Shown here: positions 25,892 through 33,562 of the stretch, piece by piece | Layout: each line of letters begins with the position of its first letter | Numbering within the stretch: position 1 is the stretch's first letter | Assembly: GCA_026393675.1 (NCBI GenBank) | Contig: JAPKZQ010000039.1 | Span: forward strand, 1 to 52,734 | DNA: 52,734 nt | From: Acidobacteriota bacterium | GTDB lineage: Bacteria > Acidobacteriota > Vicinamibacteria > Vicinamibacterales > JAKQTR01 | Direction of reading: 5' to 3' | Notes under the pieces: generated by a model | The model's input: the letters and a program-made list of their open reading frames with translations, nothing else | Told to the model about the DNA's origin: nothing | The model's database searches: none | Position numbers and translations under genes: made by a program

Positions 25892-27319
25892 CTACTTACG
25901 TTTCTCCTTCCGCTGTTTCTCCTTCCGCAGCGGAGCCCTCGAGACGTCAGGCCGCTGCGACTGCTGGATGAAGTGCGTCAGCTGGGCCAGGGCGGCCTCG
26001 ATTCGCTGCAGCCTCTCCTCGTACCTCGCTTCGGGCGCGTACCCCTCCTCGTACCCAGAAGTCTCGTACTCGTACTGCCCGCCCGGGCCCGTCGGCGGGA
26101 TCTCCGGCTCGTTCTTGCCCAAAGGGGGAACGTCGGGCTCGCGCTTCTTGACATCGGGCTCGCGCTTCTTGACGTCGGGCTCGAGCTTCTTGATCGTGTC
26201 GGGCTCGCGCTTTTTGATGTCGGGCTCGCGCTTCTTGATGTCGGGCTCAAGCTTCTTGATCGTGTCGGGCTCGCGCTTTTTGACATCGGGCTCGTGCTTC
26301 TTGATTGTGTCGGGCTCGAACTTCTTGATGGTGTCGGGCTCGAGCTTCTTGATGCCGCCGTCGCACGGGATCGCGGTCCCGATGCTGCTGCGGAGTCCGT
26401 CGAGCGCTGCCTGCATCCGTGTCACCTGGCCGGCGGTGAACATGGTCATTGCGGCATCGTCGACATAGTCCATGAAGTCCATGAACATGTCGCCGTTGGG
26501 GCCGTTGCTGCAACTTACCTTCGGGAAAGCCGGGGCGCCGTAGTTCGGTCCCCCCTGGTTCGGCGTGTCCGCCACGAAGTCGCTTCCGGAGCAGCCCGTG
26601 CCGTCGTCACCCCAGATGTGACGCAGATTGAGCCAGTGCCCGATCTCATGGGTCGCCGTGCGACCGAGATGGAAGGGCGCCGCCGCCGTGCCCGTGGTTC
26701 CGAGGGCGGAGTGGCGGATGACGACGCCGTCGGTAGCCGCGGGCCCGCCCGGAAACTGCGCGTAACCGAGCAGGCCGCCGGCGAGCGGGCATGCCCAGAG
26801 GTTGAGATACTTGTCGCTCGGCCAGGCATTGGCGCCTCCGGTGGCGGAGGACTTGACGCTATCGTCGTCGGAGAAGGCCGTTGTCGCCGTCGCTGTCCGG
26901 GTGATGCCGGTCGTCGGGTTGCCGGCGGGATCGGTGGCGGCCAGCTTGAACTCGATCCGCGCGTCGGCGGTCACGGGGGCAAAAGGAGCCGGCACCGTGC
27001 CGAGATCGCCATTCTTGTGCCTGAAATCCTCGTTGAGCACGTCGATCTGGCTCTGGATCTGCGCGGCCGAGATGTTCTGCACGCTGGTGTTGTAGACGAC
27101 GTGCACAACGACCGGGATCCTGGTGCAACCCGTGCGGCCGATCACTGGGCTCATTGCGGCGCGCAGTGCCTGGTTCTCGCTGGCAGCTCTCGCTTCCGCG
27201 TACTCGGGAATCGTACGGAGCAGGCGGTAGTGAACGTCCATCGTACCGCAGGTCCGACGGGTCGGCGGGGTGGCCTCGGCCGCCCCACGACGGGATGAGC
27301 GCTTCTTCTTCTGTGCCAT
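25892..27319 (-). CDS. M43-type zinc metalloprotease with C-terminal KKxEPD repeat array; possible RiPP substrate
   Basis: 475 residues in four parts. (1) A Lys/Arg-rich start with no signal peptide, then [10 protein letters not shown], whose lone Cys might act as a cysteine switch. (2) A pappalysin/cytophagalysin-like domain (about 65-320) with zinc site [15 protein letters not shown] (about 224-238) and Met-turn-like [15 protein letters not shown]. (3) Ten tandem [I/V]KK[L/F/H/R]EPD(T) units (323-396). (4) A Tyr/Glu-rich and coiled-coil tail ending in Lys/Arg. Strong ribosome site (GAGGAG). It lies between a small protein gene and the ATP-grasp pair. The repeats offer Lys, Thr, Glu and Asp in every unit, the residues that ATP-grasp peptide cyclases join, so this may be a protease-leader/multi-core precursor. 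Alternatively the array may be only a charged spacer. Confidence 0.78.
   Translation of the reverse strand: MAQKKKRSSRRGAAEATPPTRRTCGTMDVHYRLLRTIPEYAEARAASENQALRAAMSPVIGRTGCTRIPVVVHVVYNTSVQNISAAQIQSQIDVLNEDFRHKNGDLGTVPAPFAPVTADARIEFKLAATDPAGNPTTGITRTATATTAFSDDDSVKSSATGGANAWPSDKYLNLWACPLAGGLLGYAQFPGGPAATDGVVIRHSALGTTGTAAAPFHLGRTATHEIGHWLNLRHIWGDDGTGCSGSDFVADTPNQGGPNYGAPAFPKVSCSNGPNGDMFMDFMDYVDDAAMTMFTAGQVTRMQAALDGLRSSIGTAIPCDGGIKKLEPDTIKKFEPDTIKKHEPDVKKREPDTIKKLEPDIKKREPDIKKREPDTIKKLEPDVKKREPDVKKREPDVPPLGKNEPEIPPTGPGGQYEYETSGYEEGYAPEARYEERLQRIEAALAQLTHFIQQSQRPDVSRAPLRKEKQRKEKRK
26132..26353 (-). repeat. Ten 21/24-bp coding repeats (KKxEPD array)
   Basis: 222 bases encode ten near-identical units of seven or eight codons. 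Units 1, 2, 4 and 7 have the extra Thr codon. The codons for KK and EPD are nearly invariant while the fifth position varies (L, F, H, R), pointing to recent expansion with diversification at one position. Confidence 0.85.
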
Positions 27320-27320
27320 G

Positions 27321-27644
27321 TCACTGCTCCTCTCTGGATCGACAGACGACCAGGCGCTGGTCGTCCACTGTCTCCACCTCGAAGGTCCCGGAGAAGCCGG
27401 GCGCCCTTATTTCGAGGTGCTTGCCTGCCAGGGTCCAGCGCCCCGAGGCCGTTCGCCGCCGATCATCCGGGCCGGGGCCAACCACCTCGACGACACCATC
27501 AGGTTTCAGCGTGAACGCTGTGCGACCACGCGAAGGCGGGAAATCAGTATCCGGGCCCCTGAAGACGAGGCGGGCGCCTTCGTCTTCCTCGTGGGAATGG
27601 ATCCAAGCGGCCTGAAGGGCTCTCCGGAGGTCGGGGGACAACAC
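27321..27644 (-). CDS. Small conserved protein, paralogue of the one at 28836-29171
   Basis: 107 residues from GTG 27644, supported by AGAAGGAG six bases upstream. Contains [38 protein letters not shown] and [13 protein letters not shown], a pattern of short beta-strands resembling a lipocalin-like or beta-barrel fold. The protein at 28836-29171 shows the same order (WVHVFEED, LELGRDGSA, PDDR, ATWRDD). It is the first gene of the minus-strand operon, with one base separating it from the protease-repeat gene. No known family name; a chaperone, inhibitor or immunity role for the adjacent metalloprotease is plausible but unproven. Confidence 0.65.
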   Translation of the reverse strand: MLSPDLRRALQAAWIHSHEEDEGARLVFRGPDTDFPPSRGRTAFTLKPDGVVEVVGPGPDDRRRTASGRWTLAGKHLEIRAPGFSGTFEVETVDDQRLVVCRSREEQ

Positions 27645-27772
27645 GATGTCTCCTTCTGACTCCAGCGACGGCTACCGCGCGAGCTACACTCGAGTGCGCC
27701 TCGACAACGACTTCAGATAGCGGGACCCTGCCTGGTGCAACTACCTGAACTCCGTCTGTTTGTTATGCCAAG

Positions 27773-27800
27773 AGTCTAGTTGCTGCGGAACTCTTGTCAA
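27773..27800 (-). promoter_or_regulatory. Sigma-70-like promoter of the minus-strand operon
   Basis: On the minus strand TTGACA (27795-27800) and TAGACT (27773-27778) are 16 bases apart, upstream of the small-protein gene. The -35 box lies in the left arm of the nested dyad. Confidence 0.55.
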
Positions 27801-27840
27801 GGAGTTTCTCGCCCTTTGAAGGGCTGGATGTCCTTGACAA
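27794..27840. promoter_or_regulatory. Nested dyad in divergent promoter region (putative operator)
   Basis: The outer arms are a perfect inverted repeat, TTGTCAAGGA (27794-27803) and TCCTTGACAA (27831-27840). Centred on the same point is a second dyad, GCCCTT (27811-27816) and AAGGGC (27819-27824). Both divergent -35 hexamers are inside the outer arms, so one regulator bound here could switch both operons together. Confidence 0.6.
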
Positions 27841-27861
27841 CCTCTCCGTTGCGGCCATAAT
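27834..27861 (+). promoter_or_regulatory. Sigma-70-like promoter of the plus-strand operon
   Basis: TTGACA (27834-27839), 16-base spacer, CATAAT (27856-27861); about 75 bases upstream of the second M43 protease gene. The -35 box is the right arm of the dyad. Confidence 0.6.
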
Positions 27862-27939
27862 CAGCGCAGAGCGTCAACAGCACACACTCGCAATAGCAGG
27901 GCTCCGACACCACTCGCGACACTCGCAGGGAGGGTGAGC

Positions 27940-28824
27940 ATGCCAAAGAAAGAGTCCGCCGCGCGCACGCGCAGAACGTGTGGGGCCATGGCCGCCCACA
28001 TGATGCTGCTCGAACAGTATCCGTCGTTCCGCGCCGCCCAGATGCGGCTCGAAGGGGTCACCGCCCGGCGACGGGACACGGGCGCCGATCCGCAGAAGGC
28101 GACGGTCGCCACGATCAAGACGATCGTGCACGTGGTGTACAACACCGCTGAGCAGAACATCTCGGACGCGCAGATCAACAGCCAGTTCGTAGCCCTGAAC
28201 AAAGACTTTCGCGCGACGAATCCCGACAAGAGCCAGACCCCGGTCCCGTTCAAAGGCTTCGTCACGGATGCGCGCGTGCAGTTCAAACTGGTCCAGGTGA
28301 CGCGAACCAAGACGGGCAAAATCTCATTCACCAGCGACGATCAGGTCAAGAAGGCGTCGACCGGCGGGATCGCGCCCACCACCCCGAAAACACACCTCAA
28401 CCTCTGGGTGTGCCCGATGGGCGGCGGCTTGCTCGGATACGCGCAGTTTCCCGGTGGTCCCCCCGCAACCGACGGCGTCGTGATCAATTACAAGGCGTTT
28501 GGCACGAACGGAACCGCTGCGGCACCGTTCAAGAAGGGACGCTCGGCGACGCATGAGATCGGTCACTACTTCAATCTGCGACACATCTGGGGCGACACGC
28601 CCGACTGCAGCGGCTCCGACATGGTGGCCGACACACCCAACTGCGCTGGCCCGAATTTCGGGACGCCGCCGTTTCCGACGGTGACCTGCAACAACGGTCC
28701 GAACGGCGACATGTTCATGAACTACATGGACTATACCGACGACGCGGCGATGTTCATGTTCACTTCGCAGCAGGTGCTTCGCATGCGCGCCGCCCTCGAG
28801 AGCGTGCGCAGCGGACTGCTGTAG
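27940..28824 (+). CDS. M43-type zinc metalloprotease without repeat array
   Basis: 294 residues from ATG 27940 (AGGGAGGG upstream). Closely parallel to the 25892-27319 protein: RRTCGAMAAH near the N-terminus, [36 protein letters not shown], zinc site [15 protein letters not shown] (about 205-219), [24 protein letters not shown]. It ends at RAALESVRSGLL, exactly where its paralogue begins the KKxEPD array. No signal peptide. First gene of the plus-strand operon. It could be the free protease that processes the repeat-bearing paralogue; this is inference. In both copies the metzincin Gly of HExxHxxGxxH is Asn. Confidence 0.82.
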   Translation: MPKKESAARTRRTCGAMAAHMMLLEQYPSFRAAQMRLEGVTARRRDTGADPQKATVATIKTIVHVVYNTAEQNISDAQINSQFVALNKDFRATNPDKSQTPVPFKGFVTDARVQFKLVQVTRTKTGKISFTSDDQVKKASTGGIAPTTPKTHLNLWVCPMGGGLLGYAQFPGGPPATDGVVINYKAFGTNGTAAAPFKKGRSATHEIGHYFNLRHIWGDTPDCSGSDMVADTPNCAGPNFGTPPFPTVTCNNGPNGDMFMNYMDYTDDAAMFMFTSQQVLRMRAALESVRSGLL

Positions 28825-28835
28825 ACCTGAAACCA

Positions 28836-29171
28836 ATGACAGGGACAGGCGGGCCTGGCGATCGACTGTTCTCGACGAAATGGGTGCACGTCTTCGAGGA
28901 GGATACGGCGGACGGCGCCGTGTACCGGTCCGAAGAGGGCGACATCCCGTTGTCGCGGCGGCCGCGCGAACGACTCGAGCTCGGTCGGGATGGCTCGGCC
29001 CGTCTGTTCGTCGGGGGACCTGACGACCGGCTGGTCGAGCACCCCGCCACCTGGCGCGACGACGACAGTCCGCCTGCGACGCGTAAGCCCGAGGGTGCGG
29101 AAGTCCGCATCGTCCATCGGTTGCCGGACCGCCTGGTCGTGAAGATTCGCGGCGCTGGCCCGAAGAGCTGA
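28836..29171 (+). CDS. Small conserved protein, paralogue of the one at 27321-27644
   Basis: 111 residues; shares order and spacing of motifs with the small protein of the opposite operon (KWVHVFEEDTADGAVYRSEE, LELGRDGSARLFVGGPDDR, ATWRDDDS, RLPDRLVVKI). Again located next to an M43 protease gene, here 11 bases downstream. The gene order is reversed (protease first), so the pair was duplicated with rearrangement. No known family recognised. Confidence 0.62.
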   Translation: MTGTGGPGDRLFSTKWVHVFEEDTADGAVYRSEEGDIPLSRRPRERLELGRDGSARLFVGGPDDRLVEHPATWRDDDSPPATRKPEGAEVRIVHRLPDRLVVKIRGAGPKS

Positions 29172-29188
29172 AATCTCTGTGCGCCATC

Positions 29189-31069
29189 ATGCCCAAGAAG
29201 AAGCCCGTCGCCCCTCCCGCGCTTTACGAAGTCAGTGAGCGTGTCCCTCGGCAGGCCTCGGTTCGTCCCTACCAGCGCCCCCGCGGGGCCCCGCTCGTAC
29301 GACCCCTTCGCCTGTACACACTCGACCCGTCGGTTTCGGATCGTTTGGGCGGTGTGGCCACCGCGAATGTGCCGTACGAGAAGCTGGAGCTTGGTCCCAC
29401 CGGATCGCTCTTTCAGGTGAACTGCGAGGGTGCGCCCAAGCCGCTCGAATCGGCGCCGCTGAACCTGGACGATCCCAACCTTCTCCTGTCGGCCGGCCTG
29501 ATGCCGACGCCGGCTGACGGACGCTTTCACCTGCAGATGGTCTACGCGGTGTGCAGCCTGACCTATTCCGCCTTCCGGCGGGCGCTTGGGCGGGACATCG
29601 CCTGGGCCACCGCGGCGCCACCCGAGGGCCCGCATCGTCTCGTGGTGCGTCCCTTCGCGTTCCGGGGCCGCAACGCGGGTTACAGCCGCGAGGCCGGCGA
29701 CCTGTCGTTTGGGTATTTCAGCGCGGGACGTGATCCGGCCGGCTTCGTCATGCGCAAGGGCCTGATCTGTACGGCCCTCAGCCATGACATCGTCGCTCAC
29801 GAAACCACGCACGCCCTCCTCGACGGTCTTCGGTCGCTGTTTCAGGTGCCCACCAACGTCGACGTGCCGGCGTTCCACGAAGGGTTCGCCGATCTCGTGG
29901 CGCTGTTCCTTCACTTCAGTTACGCGGATGTCGTGGAGCGGGCCATTCGTGAATCGCGGGGCAGCCTGGTGCGCGGTTCTCTGTTGACCGATCTGGCCCG
30001 CGAATTCGGCTACGCACGATCGAAGGCGGGAAAGGGCTCCGCGCTCCGATCAGGCGTGGACGTCGACGGGGTCGCAGCCTTCGATTCCGATGTGCCGCTC
30101 TCGAACGATTCGCGACCGATGTCGTACGACGAGGCGGGAACCGAGCCGCACGCGCTCGGTTCGGTATTGGTCTCGGCGGTGTTCGAGGCGTTCACGACGG
30201 TCGTGCGGCGCAAGACCGAGCGCCTGTTCGGCATCGCCGGCCTGGATGCCCGTACAGCCGGGCAGACACCGATCAGCGACGCGCTCGTGAAGGCGATCGC
30301 CCAGGAGGCGAGCGATGTGGCCGGCCAGTTCCTCAACGTCTGCATCCGCGCGATTGACTACTGCCCGCCGGCTGACATGGAGCTCGGCGAGTACCTGCGG
30401 GCGCTGCTCACCGCCGACAGCGAGATGGAACGGAGCGACAAGTGGGGATTTCGTGAATCGCTGATGCGATCGTTCCGGCGTCGTTCTATCTTTCCCGATC
30501 ACGTCCAGTTCCTCACCGAGGACGCGATGGTGTGGCACTCACCCGAGGCAACCCTCCGAATTCCCGCTCTCGCCTTCCGCGAGCTTCGGTTCGATGGCGA
30601 ACCGGGGCAGCCGGCCGACGTGAAGGAGTTGAGGCGCCAGGCGCACGCCCTCGGGACGTTCGTCACCGCTCCAGAGCACGCGCGAGTCTTTCACCTCGTG
30701 GCGCCGGGTGCGCCGCTTCCCAATGGCATCGTTCAGGCGTCGCCACCGACGGTGGAGTCGATTCGTGTGAGTCGGCGCGTCTCCCCGGATGGGCGCGTAC
30801 TGTTCGATCTGGTGGCCGAGGTCACGCAATCGTGCACGGTCCGGCGGGCGGGCGATCTGTTCGACGTAAACGGCGGCAGCACCATCGTCATCGACCCGCA
30901 GGGAGAGATACGGTTCGCCATCTACAAGAAGTTCGACAGTGAGACGCGGCAGGCTCGCCAGCACGCCGCGATGCGCGGGCCGCTCTCCAGGTTCTGGAAG
31001 AAGACCGGGCGGCGTTTCGATCTGCAGCCGGACGTGCTGCGCCTGCTCCACACTATTGGCTCAACTTGA
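29189..31069 (+). CDS. Putative gluzincin metalloprotease
   Basis: 626 residues. Zinc motif AHETTHALLDGL (HExxH, about 206-210) with the third ligand and active-site region in FHEGFADLVALF (about 20 residues downstream), the thermolysin-like gluzincin pattern. Helical domain to about 420, then a region of mixed strands; no signal peptide. It begins MPKKK, as the two M43 proteins begin MAQKKK and MPKKE. The C-terminal 150 residues (from SIRVSRRVSPDGRVLFDLVAEV) look like a beta-domain. Third gene of the plus-strand operon, 17 bases after the small-protein gene. Specific function unknown. Confidence 0.7.
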   Translation: MPKKKPVAPPALYEVSERVPRQASVRPYQRPRGAPLVRPLRLYTLDPSVSDRLGGVATANVPYEKLELGPTGSLFQVNCEGAPKPLESAPLNLDDPNLLLSAGLMPTPADGRFHLQMVYAVCSLTYSAFRRALGRDIAWATAAPPEGPHRLVVRPFAFRGRNAGYSREAGDLSFGYFSAGRDPAGFVMRKGLICTALSHDIVAHETTHALLDGLRSLFQVPTNVDVPAFHEGFADLVALFLHFSYADVVERAIRESRGSLVRGSLLTDLAREFGYARSKAGKGSALRSGVDVDGVAAFDSDVPLSNDSRPMSYDEAGTEPHALGSVLVSAVFEAFTTVVRRKTERLFGIAGLDARTAGQTPISDALVKAIAQEASDVAGQFLNVCIRAIDYCPPADMELGEYLRALLTADSEMERSDKWGFRESLMRSFRRRSIFPDHVQFLTEDAMVWHSPEATLRIPALAFRELRFDGEPGQPADVKELRRQAHALGTFVTAPEHARVFHLVAPGAPLPNGIVQASPPTVESIRVSRRVSPDGRVLFDLVAEVTQSCTVRRAGDLFDVNGGSTIVIDPQGEIRFAIYKKFDSETRQARQHAAMRGPLSRFWKKTGRRFDLQPDVLRLLHTIGST

Positions 31070-31108
31070 GATCAAGGACGGGCCGGACGTGCTGGACGAT
31101 GGCGCAGT

Positions 31109-31438
31109 ATGAGCAAGAGCCTTTTCCCGAGAGACTTCATGTTTCAACTGACGCCTTCGGAGAACTCGAAACTGGTCGCAAGTTGCGACCACCTGTTTCG
31201 CCTCAGGTTTGCCAAGGCACTGCCCCGCGCTTTTACGGAGTACGGAGCCATCACGGCCGCGAGTGTGCTCAACTCGAGACGCGCGGTTGAGGTCGCGGTG
31301 TTCGTCGTGCGTGCGTTCGTCAAGATCCGGCGGGTCCTCTCCGAAGATCGAGAACTGGTCCAGCGTCTTACAAAGTCGCTATCCGCTGCTGTTGTCCTTC
31401 TGTCCGGAGCGGGCCAAACAGGTAGCGTTACTGAGTGA
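31109..31438 (+). pseudogene. Remnant of an ORF6N-domain protein
   Basis: FPRDFMFQLTPSE and RAFTEYGAITAASVLNSRRAVEVAVFVVRAFVKIR match the ORF6N domain of phage/mobile-element DNA-binding proteins. The N-terminal part (about 30 residues with the helix-turn-helix-like start) is missing and the middle (CDHLFRLRFAKALP) no longer fits. Probably decayed. Confidence 0.6.
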
Positions 31439-31712
31439 GGGATCTCAACAAGGCGTCAAAGGTGGCAAACGGGACGGCGCCCACAACGGTCTGCGACCCA
31501 ATGATGAAGGTCGGCGTGCCGCTGACGCCGTACTGCTGCTGTCCGGCTATCTTCATGTTCGTGATGCCGCTCCGCAGATCGGCGAGAGCGAGACACGCGT
31601 CAACCTCCGCGCCGGTCATCCCCGACTGGGCGACCACGGTCTTGATCGCGCTGGTCGGATTCGCGCTGCCTACCCAAGTCGCCTGCGCCTGTGGTCTATG
31701 ATAGACGCGCAT
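31428..31712 (-). pseudogene. C-terminal fragment of a DsbA-like thioredoxin-fold protein
   Basis: SGMTGAEVDACLALADL and QQQYGVSGTPTFIIGSQTVVGAVPFATFDALLRSL match the last third of DsbA-family oxidoreductases, including the cis-Pro segment GTPTF. The catalytic CxxC half is absent because the frame runs into the start of the permease gene on the other strand. A truncated relic. Confidence 0.65.
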
Positions 31713-32631
31713 GTGGCGCTACCTTGCACGTCGTCTCCTGCTGACAATCCCGGTGTTGCTTGGTGTCGCCACCCTGGTCTTCCTGCTGATCCACCTGGTT
31801 CCCGGCGATCCCGCGCAGTCCATGCTCGGGGAGGGCGCGGCACCTCAGGAGGTGGCGGCCCTGCGTTCGCGGCTCGGGCTCGACCAGCCGATGCCAGTGC
31901 AGTTCGGCCGTTTCATCACTGGCTTGGTTCGTGGCGATCTCGGCACGTCGTTGCGTACCGGTGAGCCGGTGGCCGCGTCGATCACGAGCCGCATGCCGGC
32001 GACCGCGGAACTGGCCATCGCGGCGATGGTGGTCGCGCTCCTGATCGCGGTGCCCCTCGGCGTGGCGGCGGCGGTCTGGAAAGGCACCTTCGTCGATCAT
32101 TGCGCGATGACGCTCGCGCTTGTCGGGATCTCAATCCCGAACTTCTGGCTGGGCCCGATGATGGCCATCCTCTTTGCGGTTGAACTGGGATGGCTGCCTG
32201 TATCCGGAAGAGGCACGCTCGCGCATCTTGTCCTGCCATCCCTCACACTTGGTGCCGCGTTGGCCGCCATTCTCGCCCGGATGACCAGAGCCAGTCTGCT
32301 CGAGGAACTCCGCGAACTCTACGTCACAGCGTCGCGGGCACGCGGCGCCTCGCGAGCTCGCGCGGTCTGGCGTCACGCCTTTCGCAACAGTCTCGTGCCG
32401 GTTGTCACCATCGTCGGTCTTCAATTCGGATCGCTGCTGACCGGCGCCATCATCACCGAGACGATCTTCTCGTGGCCTGGCGTGGGACGCTTATTGATCC
32501 AATCGATCAACTTCCGCGACTATCCCATGGTGCAGGGATGCATCCTCCTGATTGCGGTCACCTACGTGATGGTCAATCTCGTGACTGACCTCGTCTACGG
32601 GTGGCTCGATCCGCGGATACGGCTGGCGTAG
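31711..32631 (+). CDS. Oligopeptide/dipeptide ABC transporter permease (DppB-type)
   Basis: 306 residues; N-terminal MWRYLARRLLLTIPVLLGV and HLVPGDPAQSMLGE are DppB/OppB hallmarks. Six hydrophobic segments; the ABC-ATPase contact (EAA) loop is SRARGASRARAVWRHAFRNSLVP. Family members import peptides, nickel or sugars. It pairs with the DppC-type gene 133 bases downstream, but no ATPase or binding-protein gene is nearby, so this is an orphan permease pair here. Confidence 0.88.
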   Translation: MWRYLARRLLLTIPVLLGVATLVFLLIHLVPGDPAQSMLGEGAAPQEVAALRSRLGLDQPMPVQFGRFITGLVRGDLGTSLRTGEPVAASITSRMPATAELAIAAMVVALLIAVPLGVAAAVWKGTFVDHCAMTLALVGISIPNFWLGPMMAILFAVELGWLPVSGRGTLAHLVLPSLTLGAALAAILARMTRASLLEELRELYVTASRARGASRARAVWRHAFRNSLVPVVTIVGLQFGSLLTGAIITETIFSWPGVGRLLIQSINFRDYPMVQGCILLIAVTYVMVNLVTDLVYGWLDPRIRLA

Positions 32632-32698
32632 CGCTTCGACTCGCAGAAGCCGCTGTAGGTTCTTTCGAGGCGATCGGGCGGAAGATGCTTGCTCAGCG

Positions 32699-32751
32699 CT
32701 ACGTCCTGAGCGAATACGCTCTTTCGCGAGTTCATGAGTCGAAGGACGTAG
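32699..32751. repeat. Interrupted palindromic repeat between permease genes
   Basis: CTACGTCCT (32699-32707) and AGGACGTAG (32743-32751) form perfect arms; TGAGCGAA and GTCGAAGGACG flank an insert of about 24 bases. The arms match the dispersed intergenic repeat CCTGAGCGAAGTCGAAGG found in many genomes, here split by extra sequence. Confidence 0.6.
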
Positions 32752-32764
32752 GAGATCAGGCGCG

Positions 32765-33562
32765 ATGCCGCGTGTCGGAGCCATCATCGTTCTGGTGACC
32801 ATCCTGGCAGCCCTCGTGGGGCCATGGGTCGTGCCCTACGATCCGGCCGACCAGGTACTGGCCGACCGGCTGGCGCGCCCGTCGATGCGGCATCCGTTCG
32901 GGCTGGACGAACTCGGTCGGGACGTGTTGTCGCGCGTGCTGGCCGGCGCGCGAATCTCGCTGCTGGTGGGGCTGTCGGTCGTGGCGGCCTCGGCGGGCAT
33001 CGGGACGATCCTCGGATCGGCGGCGGGCTACTACGGCGGATGGATCGACGAACTGATCAGCCGCATCATCGACATTCTGATGGCGTTTCCAGGCATCCTG
33101 CTCGCCATCGCCCTTGTCGCCGTCCTCGGCCCCAGTCTGACCAACGTCGTCTTTGCGCTCGCGTCAATCGGCTGGGTGGGGTATGCGCGGCTTGTGCGTG
33201 GCCAGGTGCTGCGCGCCCGCGAGTTCGAGTTCGTGCAGGCCGCGCGGGCGCTTGGCGCTGCGGTGCCGCGGGTCATTGGGCGGCACGTGCTGCCGACGGT
33301 GCTGACGACTGTCGTTGTTCAGGCCAGCCTGGGCATGGCAGGCGCCATCATTGCCGAGGCGTCACTGAGCTTCCTGGGGCTCGGCGTGCAGCCACCGACC
33401 GCGAGCTGGGGCACGATGCTGGCGGGGGGACGCGCACACCTGCTGGACGCGCCGCATTTGACCATTTTTCCGGGTGTCGCGATTGCGTTGCTCGTGCTGG
33501 GATTCAACTTCCTGGGCGACGGGCTGCGCGACGCGCTCGACCCGCAGCGCCCCCATCACTGA
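32765..33562 (+). CDS. Oligopeptide/dipeptide ABC transporter permease (DppC-type)
   Basis: 265 residues, five to six membrane segments. HPFGLDELGRDVLSRVLAGARISLLVG is the DppC/OppC signature. The EAA loop is QAARALGAAVPRVIGRHVLPTV and the C-terminal FLGDGLRDALDPQ is typical. ATG 32765 (GGAG upstream). Its stop overlaps the end of the convergent TPR gene by seven bases. Confidence 0.9.
   Translation: MPRVGAIIVLVTILAALVGPWVVPYDPADQVLADRLARPSMRHPFGLDELGRDVLSRVLAGARISLLVGLSVVAASAGIGTILGSAAGYYGGWIDELISRIIDILMAFPGILLAIALVAVLGPSLTNVVFALASIGWVGYARLVRGQVLRAREFEFVQAARALGAAVPRVIGRHVLPTVLTTVVVQASLGMAGAIIAEASLSFLGLGVQPPTASWGTMLAGGRAHLLDAPHLTIFPGVAIALLVLGFNFLGDGLRDALDPQRPHH

Noticed and set aside
26132-26353. 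CRISPR-like short tandem repeats
   Set aside because: Units are contiguous, 21/24 bases, in frame and without spacers; they encode the KKxEPD array.
27646-27720. 24-codon plus-strand frame in the divergent promoter region as a RiPP precursor
   Set aside because: It has no ribosome site and lies antisense to the leader of the minus-strand operon.
27650-27933. Sigma-54 promoter (GG-N10-GC) serving the divergent operons
   Set aside because: I searched by eye for the -24/-12 pattern and found only sigma-70-like elements.
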